Positions 61,864-64,000 of a stretch of 64,000 bases of DNA are shown one piece after another. A program made the translations under genes and the position numbers. How positions within the stretch are numbered: the first letter of the stretch is position 1; each line of letters opens with the position of its first letter. The DNA is taken from assembly GCA_016707445.1 (NCBI GenBank), contig JADJHR010000006.1, positions 1 through 64,000 on the forward strand. Direction: 5' to 3'. Origin of the DNA: Rubrivivax sp. GTDB lineage: Bacteria; Pseudomonadota; Gammaproteobacteria; Burkholderiales; Burkholderiaceae_C. Under the pieces are notes generated by a model. It was not told the DNA's origin and made no database searches. It saw only the letters and a list, made by a program, of their open reading frames with translations.

Positions 61864-63303
61864 TCAGCGCGGCGGGTTTCCAGCGCCGGCAAACCACCAG
61901 GGCGACGGCGTGCCGTCGTTGACCAGGAAGGCCTGCTGCCGATAGAAGCGCTGCAGGCTGGGTTTGCCCATGCGCGAGCCACCCAGGCCGGACCGCTTGA
62001 ACGACTGCTTGGGCGCGTCGTAGACCATTGCCGTCAGCGCCGCGTCGTTGATCGAGATGGCGCCGGCCTGCAGGCGCGCGGCGATGGCGCGCGCGTGATC
62101 GAGGTCCTGCGAAAACACGCAGCCCGACAGGCCGTAGTCGGTGCCGTTGGCCCAGGCCACCGCCTGGTCATCGTCGTCGAAGGGCATCACCGGCAGCACG
62201 GCAGCGAAGGTCTCTTCGGTCATCACCGCCATCTCGTGCGTGACGTTCACCAGCACGGTGGGTTCGCACCAGGCACCGCCGCCCTTGTTCACCACCTGAC
62301 CGCCGGTCAGCGCGCGCGCCCCCTTGGCCAGCGCATCGGCGAGGTGGCGCTGCACGATAGGCACCTGCACGGCCGAGATGATGGGGCCGATCTGCCCGGC
62401 GCCGATGTCGGGCCAGCAATGCTGCAGGCCGGCCACCTCGGCCACCAGGGCCGAGACAAAGGCGTCGTACACCGAGCGTTGCACGTAGCAGCGTTCGATC
62501 GACATGCAGCTCTGCCCGGCCGCGCCCATGCTGCCCCAGGCCAGGGCGCGTGCCGCCCGTGGAATGTCGGCGTCGGCGCAAACGATGGCCGCATCTTTGC
62601 CGCCAAGCTCGAGGTGCACCGGCACGAAGACTTCAGCCGCCAGCAGGCCGACACGCCGGCCGGTGCGCACGCTGCCGGTGAAACACACCACGTCGCTCTG
62701 GCGCACCAGGGCCTCGCCAGTGGGGCCGGCGCCGGTGACGAAACGCAGCACCGAGGGCAGGCCATCGATGCGCGCGATGATGCGCTGCAGCACGGCCACG
62801 AAACGCGGCGTGGCTTCCGACGGTTTGACGATCACCGCACAGCCAGCCACGAGCGCGGGAACCGCGTCGATCATCGACAGGATGAGCGGGAAGTTCCAGG
62901 GACTGATGATGCCGGCCACGCCATAGGCTCGCCGCTGCGGCTCGACGGTGATGTGAGCCACCCGCGACCGGTACGGGGCCTCGTCGGCCAGCAGGCCCGG
63001 CGCATCGTCCAGCCAGCGCCGGATGGTGCCGACGGTGCCCTGCACCTCCATCACCGACTCGGTGCGCCGGCCGGTGTCGGCGGCGATCGCATCCGCCAGT
63101 GCAGTGGCATCGGCCACCATGGCGTCGGCCAGCTGCGCCAGGCGGGCCAGGCGATCGGCCAGCGGCAAGGCCGCCCAGGCCGGCTGCGCCTGGCGCAGGG
63201 CGTGGGCCACGGCCGCCACCTGCTCGGCGTCGAACACCGGCATGTCGTGGTCGCTTTCGCCGGTGCGCGGGTTGCGCGTGGCCAACATCTGCTTGTCACT
63301 CAT
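61864..63303 (-). CDS. Aldehyde dehydrogenase (coniferyl-aldehyde type)
   Basis: 479-residue NAD(P)-dependent ALDH. It has I-S-P-W-N-F-P at the cofactor site, F-T-G-S-V-R-T-G, the general base Glu in H-L-E-L-G-G-K-D and the catalytic Cys in G-Q-S-C (about residue 266). The length and S-F-K-R-S-G-L-G-G-S-R-M-G end resemble the coniferyl-aldehyde dehydrogenase branch, which suits an aromatic or aliphatic aldehyde intermediate. The start overlaps the upstream gene by 8 bases. Confidence 0.92.
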   Translation of the reverse strand: MSDKQMLATRNPRTGESDHDMPVFDAEQVAAVAHALRQAQPAWAALPLADRLARLAQLADAMVADATALADAIAADTGRRTESVMEVQGTVGTIRRWLDDAPGLLADEAPYRSRVAHITVEPQRRAYGVAGIISPWNFPLILSMIDAVPALVAGCAVIVKPSEATPRFVAVLQRIIARIDGLPSVLRFVTGAGPTGEALVRQSDVVCFTGSVRTGRRVGLLAAEVFVPVHLELGGKDAAIVCADADIPRAARALAWGSMGAAGQSCMSIERCYVQRSVYDAFVSALVAEVAGLQHCWPDIGAGQIGPIISAVQVPIVQRHLADALAKGARALTGGQVVNKGGGAWCEPTVLVNVTHEMAVMTEETFAAVLPVMPFDDDDQAVAWANGTDYGLSGCVFSQDLDHARAIAARLQAGAISINDAALTAMVYDAPKQSFKRSGLGGSRMGKPSLQRFYRQQAFLVNDGTPSPWWFAGAGNPPR

Positions 63304-64000
63304 GCCCGAAGACGCCACGCTGAGTCAAACCGTCGATCACGCCGCGTTGCGTGGCCGCGAACTGCGCGCGCTCAGGCACGAAGAACTGGCCCTTGGCATC
63401 AAGCATGGTGTTGGGCGGGTGCACGCTGCCGGCATAGGTGGTGGCAAAGAGTTCCAGCCGCTGGCGCGACAGCAGGTTGCTCATGCCCGGCGTGTGCCGC
63501 TGGCGGCGCAGCGCGACGACATCGATCAGGCCATTGGCCACCATCGACTCGCCGGGGCCGGCCTCGACCATGACCTCACCGCGGTAGTCGACGATCTTGG
63601 ACATGCCGTCGGTCGAGCCGGCGGGAAAGTCGACACCGACCAGGCCACCGGTGTTGGCCGAGATCAGGAAAGCGCCGTTCTCGTAGGCGCGCGCGCGCTT
63701 GGCGATGTCCTTGGGCGTCAGGCGCGGGCTGCCGACCTCGCTGGTCGAGTGCAGAAAAACCTCAGCACCGCGCAAGGCCAGCGCACGCGCGATCTCGGGG
63801 TAGCAGATTTCTTCCGACGCGATGCAGGCCAGGCGCCCGAGCGCGGTGTCGGCCACCGGGAACACGGCGTCGAGGCCGTAGATCTCGAGGTAGCGGTCCC
63901 AGACGTCGTGTGGCGTCGGCGCATACAGCGACACCAGTCGGCGGTAGCGCAGCACCAGCTTGCCGCTGTCGTCGATGATGAAACTGGTCTGGAAATACAG
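63296..64000 (-). CDS. Nitrilase-superfamily protein, partial (5' end outside window)
   Basis: C-terminal 234 residues of a carbon-nitrogen hydrolase-fold protein. The reading frame is open to the window edge, starting with L-Y-F-Q-T-S-F. The position of the catalytic Cys in the usual C-Y-D-x-x-F-P-E motif reads Ser here (A-S-E-E-I-C-Y-P-E-I). A-N-T-G-G-L-V-G follows as in amidases. Other family catalytic residues (first Glu, Lys) should lie partly outside. Probably the first or second gene of the cluster; the Cys-to-Ser change may mean a non-catalytic or altered enzyme. Confidence 0.87.
   Translation of the reverse strand: MYFQTSFIIDDSGKLVLRYRRLVSLYAPTPHDVWDRYLEIYGLDAVFPVADTALGRLACIASEEICYPEIARALALRGAEVFLHSTSEVGSPRLTPKDIAKRARAYENGAFLISANTGGLVGVDFPAGSTDGMSKIVDYRGEVMVEAGPGESMVANGLIDVVALRRQRHTPGMSNLLSRQRLELFATTYAGSVHPPNTMLDAKGQFFVPERAQFAATQRGVIDGLTQRGVFGHE

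Overview
The window reads as chromosomal DNA of a high-GC betaproteobacterium, most likely Burkholderiales near the Rubrivivax/Leptothrix/Ideonella group. This rests on composition, gene style (cytochrome c5-type proteins, Crp/Fnr beside ccoG, BMP-family importer, short operons with 4-base ATGA overlaps) and core enzymes (radA, ilvE, alr, pyrF, purB). It is inference from family resemblance, not a database match. I saw no prophage, insertion sequence, CRISPR array or rRNA. The one RNA gene found is a tRNA-Arg(CCG).

Layout. 1-20000 is mostly housekeeping: MscS-type channel and SDR, HlyIII-type membrane protein, rlpA, a lipase-like hydrolase, an isomerase/bicupin pair (4553-6216), tRNA-Arg, cytochrome c, a run of small genes to ilvE, a GT25 glycosyltransferase, radA, a fasciclin-domain protein, arfB, GlsB, alr (frameshifted), lplT, an EamA exporter, glutathione peroxidase, an aromatic aminotransferase and a broken LysR gene. 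20241-28440 holds a peptide/nickel-type ABC importer whose permeases and ATPases are separated by five unrelated genes. It ends in an amidase that is frameshifted four times and runs into a poly-G tract, so the sequence there is suspect. 28641-39247 carries a ketopantoate reductase-like enzyme, a TTC38-like repeat protein, DUF1992, GST, an orphan TssB-TssC fusion (T6SS-sheath-like), a large hybrid histidine kinase, pyrF and purB. 39387-45559 is a BMP-type (nucleoside-like) ABC importer interrupted by two opposite-strand genes. 45579-47962 is a Crp/Fnr regulator and ccoG with an FNR-like box between them.

47999-64000 is a 16 kb run of fifteen minus-strand genes that looks like a catabolic island: nitrilase-like protein (cut by the window end), aldehyde dehydrogenase, TonB receptor, MFS carrier, two isochorismatase-fold hydrolases, CoA transferase, acyl-CoA ligase, a bicupin with a histidine-rich tail, an unknown protein, a DUF2269-like membrane protein, two NodB-fold (allantoinase-like) hydrolases and an HMG-CoA-lyase-type enzyme. 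The inferred logic is uptake across the outer and inner membranes, then hydrolytic and oxidative opening of an amide- or nitrogen-containing compound, CoA activation, and C-C cleavage. The substrate is unknown. Its bicupin shares an unusual motif with the bicupin at 5317-6216, which sits with a decarboxylase/isomerase-fold protein, so the two loci may act in one pathway. This cluster and the orphan sheath fusion are the best candidates for undescribed biology here.
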